A stretch of 64,000 nucleotides of DNA. Origin: JAOTVV01 sp041602035. Its GTDB lineage: Bacteria > Gemmatimonadota > Gemmatimonadetes > Gemmatimonadales > GWC2-71-9. Of this stretch, positions 61,504 through 64,000 are shown one piece after another; within the stretch, counting starts at the first letter, position 1; each line of letters begins with the position of its first letter. Below the pieces are notes generated by a model. That model did not search any database, was not told the origin of the DNA, and saw nothing but the letters and a program-made list of their open reading frames with translations. The DNA is taken from contig JBFIHA010000006.1 of assembly GCA_041602035.1 (NCBI GenBank), positions 112,106 to 176,105 on the forward strand, written 5' to 3'. The translations under genes and the position numbers were made by a program.

Positions 61504-62855
61504 TGGGCGAAGTGCTCCTCTTCCACCGGGCCGAATCCGCGCGCGGCGCACAGCTCGGCGAATCCCATCTCCCGCCAATACAGCGGACACGCGCCGTTGC
61601 AGATCTGGAAGTGCTCACACGACCGGCATTGGGGATGCGCAAGGAACTTCTGGCGGAACTGCGTCGCCCGCTTCGAGCGCCAGATGTCGAGCACCGGCTG
61701 GTTGAGGATGTTGCCCACCGGCTCGTCGTACGACGCGCACGGCAGCACCTCCCCATTGGCCGCCACCGACAGCAGTCCGTCACAGGCGCTGCAGCCCTTG
61801 TTGCCGAGCCCGTGGGCAACGGGGTTGAACATGCACATGGGCGTGGGCGAGTACCACATAAAATCCACGCCGAGTTCCCTACTCGCGTTGGCGATGCGGA
61901 CGAGGGACGGGCCGATCTCGGAGTAGCGCACGGCCATCTGTCGGTGGAGCGCCGCCGAACCCGTTGGCACGACAAGGTTCATCGAAAACTTCGTGTTTCC
62001 CAGCTCGTGCCTCACGAACGCCGGCATGCGCTCGATCTCGTGGACGTTGTCGCGGCAGATGGTGGTGTTCGTGTGCACGTGAATCCCCGCCTCCCGAAGC
62101 CGGGACACCGCCGCCACCGTCCGCCGAAACGAGTGGGGGATGGTGGTGACCCGCTCGTGCGTTTCCGCAGTCACCCCCTCGAGGCTCACCTGCGCGGAAT
62201 CCAGCCCCGCACGTGCGAGCGATCGGGCGCGGTCCGGCGTGATCCGGGTCCCGTTGGTGATGAGGTTCACCCGCATTCCGAGGCCGCTCGCGTAGGCGAT
62301 CAGCCGCTCCAGGTCCGGTCGCAGGGTCGCCTCGCCGCCGGTGAAGCTGATCGATGGGACCTGGGCATCCTCCCTGATCTTTCGCATCACCGTCTCGATC
62401 TCGGCCGCTGACATCTCGCGGTCGTCGCCCACCGGGTTGGTCGTACAGTTGCACCCGGCGTAACAGAAGGTGCAGCGAAGATTGCAGCGATAGGTGACTG
62501 CAATCTCAGAGAGGATGGGCAACGTGGAAAAGCCGAGGGTGAACGGACGGACCTCGACGGCGCTCGCGTGGTGCACGTCGTCGAACCGCCCCTCCATGAA
62601 CCGCTTCACCTCCACCATGAACAGCGCAATGTCGCGGATCTTGCGTGGCTCCCGACCCACGTCATCCAGCAAGTCACCCACGCGCTTGCCGTCGAGCAAG
62701 GCCTTCAGGATCCGGACCCCCTGAGGGTTCAACTTCTGTGCGAGGTTCGGGCGCTTGATGATCAGCGCATCCTCTTCGCGGACGAACACGAACGGTCGAA
62801 CGTTGTCGATGAACTCGTCGATCCAGGACAGGTCGATTGGGCGTGTCGCCGGCAT
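61500..62855 (-). CDS. Radical SAM/SPASM enzyme with N-terminal PqqD-like RRE domain
   Basis: A 451-residue peptide-modifying radical SAM enzyme. Residues about 22-92 form a PqqD-like RiPP-recognition fold (EDALIIKRPNLAQKL, RKIRDIALFMVEVKRF). The AdoMet cluster motif is CNLRCTFC (Cys124, 128, 131), followed by an extra CNC at 135-137, GGEATLRPD and NLITNGTRI. A SPASM-like C-terminus has GCSACDG, LPCASYDEPVGN and CRSCEHFQICNGACPLY for auxiliary clusters. ATG at 62855 shares one base with the stop of the upstream gene, whose product ends in a repeated CHSA tail. That tail is its likely substrate. Confidence 0.93.
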   Translation of the reverse strand: MPATRPIDLSWIDEFIDNVRPFVFVREEDALIIKRPNLAQKLNPQGVRILKALLDGKRVGDLLDDVGREPRKIRDIALFMVEVKRFMEGRFDDVHHASAVEVRPFTLGFSTLPILSEIAVTYRCNLRCTFCYAGCNCTTNPVGDDREMSAAEIETVMRKIREDAQVPSISFTGGEATLRPDLERLIAYASGLGMRVNLITNGTRITPDRARSLARAGLDSAQVSLEGVTAETHERVTTIPHSFRRTVAAVSRLREAGIHVHTNTTICRDNVHEIERMPAFVRHELGNTKFSMNLVVPTGSAALHRQMAVRYSEIGPSLVRIANASRELGVDFMWYSPTPMCMFNPVAHGLGNKGCSACDGLLSVAANGEVLPCASYDEPVGNILNQPVLDIWRSKRATQFRQKFLAHPQCRSCEHFQICNGACPLYWREMGFAELCAARGFGPVEEEHFAQ

Positions 62856-64000
62856 CAGTGTGAGCTCCCGCTGACACATGCCGAGTGACACGCCGAGTGG
62901 CAGGCGGAGTGGCAGGCCGAGTGGCAGGCGGAGTGGCACGCCGAATGGCAGGCATCGTGACACACGTTCAGATCCATCACCAAGTCGGTATCGATCGGCC
63001 CGGAGATCAGGTGGTCGGTCTGAATCGGGATGTCGAGCTCGTTCACGAACGGGTTCCGGTCGTGGTCGTAGCGATGCGTGTAGTACGGATGATGGTTGTG
63101 ATACCACCAGTACCAGTCGGCATCGGTTTCCCGTGGCTGCTCCACCTCCTGCCGCACCGCGTTCTGATAGTACGCCTTGGTGGCCTCGACATCGCAGTCC
63201 CAGGCCTTCGCTCGCACGTTCTCGACGGCCTGGTTCATGAGGTGTTCGAGCTCTCCCTGTGACAGGCGCCCGTCGTCGGTGAGCGATGCGTAGAGGAGTC
63301 GCTCGTACTCGCCGAGCCGATCGACATCGGGTGTGCCCACGCTGCGAGCCCGTAGCGGGTTCCGCGACACGATCTGGAGGAACCCCTCCGCCACGAGGGA
63401 GTTGAGCATTGCGCTCACGATGCGTTTGAACGGGATGCCCAGATAGAACGCCACCTCGAGCGGCGTCAGATCCTTGCACACCTTTCCCGGCACCCGAAAG
63501 CTGGAGAGCACCAGTTTAGGCGGGGTCCAGTCGAGGGTCTCCCAGCGTACCTCGTCGAGACCCCGATGCGCCGTCACCATGGAGCGATGTTTGCCGGTCA
63601 CCAACAGGAAGAACGCGCCCAAAAGGAGCAGCATGCCCCCACCAATCAGCCAGTCGGACTCCTTCCACGCTCCAAACCGGGGCGGGGCCGGTGTGGACGG
63701 AGCCCCGGCCGGCGCCGAGGGCGCCGTCGGTGCCGCCCGATCCAATGCGAACCACGCGGCCGGCAGATAGAACTGCGCCCGCATGTCGTACCGGTTGCCC
63801 GGTCGGTCGCGGTGGAACACCAGACGCAACCGATCGGCCTCGCCACGCTGGTAGTCGATGCGGAACTTGTCGTTCACCCAGCGTTCGGTGAGGACCAGTT
63901 GCTGCTCCTCGACGGTGCGACGCGGATCGACACCGGGCGGGAGCACGTATGGCGTCAAGACCTTCAGTGTGTAGTGGTCCTGGTTGCCCGCGTCGTCCCA
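62855..64000 (-). CDS. Membrane protein with CHDA-(CHSA)6-C tail (5' end beyond window)
   Basis: The visible 381 residues run in frame to the right edge, so the start is outside. An N-terminal extracytoplasmic region (KVLTPYVLPPGVDPRR) precedes an Ala/Pro linker, a transmembrane helix (WLIGGGMLLLLGAFFLLVTG, visible residues about 117-136) and a winged-helix-like cytoplasmic domain (LTPLEVAFYLGIPFKRIVSA). A His/Tyr-rich segment (DADWYWWYHNHHPYYTHRYD) leads to a tail of one CHDA and six CHSA units and a final Cys (8 Cys, 7 His). DUF2207-like architecture is possible. The downstream RRE-radical SAM gene suggests the tail is modified. Confidence 0.85.
   Translation of the reverse strand, partial: WDDAGNQDHYTLKVLTPYVLPPGVDPRRTVEEQQLVLTERWVNDKFRIDYQRGEADRLRLVFHRDRPGNRYDMRAQFYLPAAWFALDRAAPTAPSAPAGAPSTPAPPRFGAWKESDWLIGGGMLLLLGAFFLLVTGKHRSMVTAHRGLDEVRWETLDWTPPKLVLSSFRVPGKVCKDLTPLEVAFYLGIPFKRIVSAMLNSLVAEGFLQIVSRNPLRARSVGTPDVDRLGEYERLLYASLTDDGRLSQGELEHLMNQAVENVRAKAWDCDVEATKAYYQNAVRQEVEQPRETDADWYWWYHNHHPYYTHRYDHDRNPFVNELDIPIQTDHLISGPIDTDLVMDLNVCHDACHSACHSACHSACHSACHSACHSACVSGSSH
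62876..62962 (-). repeat. 12-bp tandem repeat array coding the CHxA tail
   Basis: Seven 12-base units (six CHSA, one CHDA) plus a leading Cys codon at the end of the membrane protein gene. Units differ by synonymous changes in the Ala, Ser, His and Cys codons. Reading frame and residue order are kept throughout. Confidence 0.9.

Noticed and set aside
61504..61590. Longer start for the membrane protein after the radical SAM gene
   Set aside because: The extra residues lie within the radical SAM coding end and are Arg/Gly-rich. The ATG at 61503 gives a typical 4-base overlap.
62876..62962. Short tandem array as a CRISPR or mobile-element repeat
   Set aside because: Units are 12 bases, contiguous without spacers, in frame and coding a peptide repeat.
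62856..63479. Longer start for the radical SAM protein
   Set aside because: The upstream part of the frame is antisense-like noise within the CHSA protein gene. The ATG at 62855 begins a typical RRE domain.

Overview
The window is a high-GC, gene-dense bacterial chromosome segment with many 4-base start/stop overlaps. Four Hanks-type Ser/Thr kinases share the N-terminal wording (GGMAxVYLAxDxxHxRxVAVKVLxPELAASLGxxRFLxEI) that I associate with Gemmatimonadota. Together with Tat/Sec-exported enzymes, lipoproteins and outer-membrane barrels, this suggests a Gram-negative, aerobic Gemmatimonadota-like bacterium, probably from soil or sediment. The assignment is inference. No rRNA, tRNA, insertion sequence, phage or CRISPR array was seen.

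Region 1 (1-9.8 kb, minus strand) is one long hydrogen-uptake operon: hyaA-hyaB-hyaC-hyaD, a mono-haem cytochrome c, then hypA-hypB-hypF-hypC-hypD-hypE, with hypE cut by the window edge. The small subunit has Asn where the second proximal-cluster Cys is expected. HypA lacks its zinc ribbon and HypB has no N-terminal metal motif. Electrons would pass through cytochrome b and/or cytochrome c toward a terminal oxidase. A ba3-type haem-copper oxidase operon, including a 51-residue subunit, lies at 38-40.5 kb.

Region 2 (10-29.5 kb) is mixed: two kinases, a HerA-like ATPase with a coiled-coil tail, a DUF4332 protein, an ATP-grasp ligase, a cold-shock protein, a Tat-exported metallophosphoesterase, a histone-H1-like Lys-rich protein, a DPP-IV-type S9 peptidase with a C39-like cysteine protease, a beta-propeller coupled to a CxxCH protein, and a large secreted lipoprotein. 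Region 3 (29.6-38.1 kb) has an M16 peptidase pair, an SDR-PAP2-SDR-CPBP envelope operon, and an exported metallo-beta-lactamase-fold protein with a small barrel.

Region 4 (40.9-54.7 kb) has a TPR kinase, several outer-membrane proteins, an ECF sigma operon whose products carry two CBM48/AMPK-like modules, a membrane-embedded spermidine-synthase-like protein coupled to a kinase, and a diguanylate cyclase. Region 5 (54.7-60.5 kb) has an SH3 lipoprotein, a lipoprotein aldose 1-epimerase, a glycoside hydrolase with two discoidin domains, and an ADP-ribosylglycohydrolase.

Region 6 (60.5-64 kb, minus strand) is the most unusual part. A membrane protein ending in a CHDA-(CHSA)6-C tail is followed, with overlapping start/stop codons, by a radical SAM/SPASM enzyme with an N-terminal PqqD-like (RRE) domain and then by another membrane protein. 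This looks like an undescribed RiPP-like or metal-binding tail maturation system. The substrate gene runs off the end of the window.
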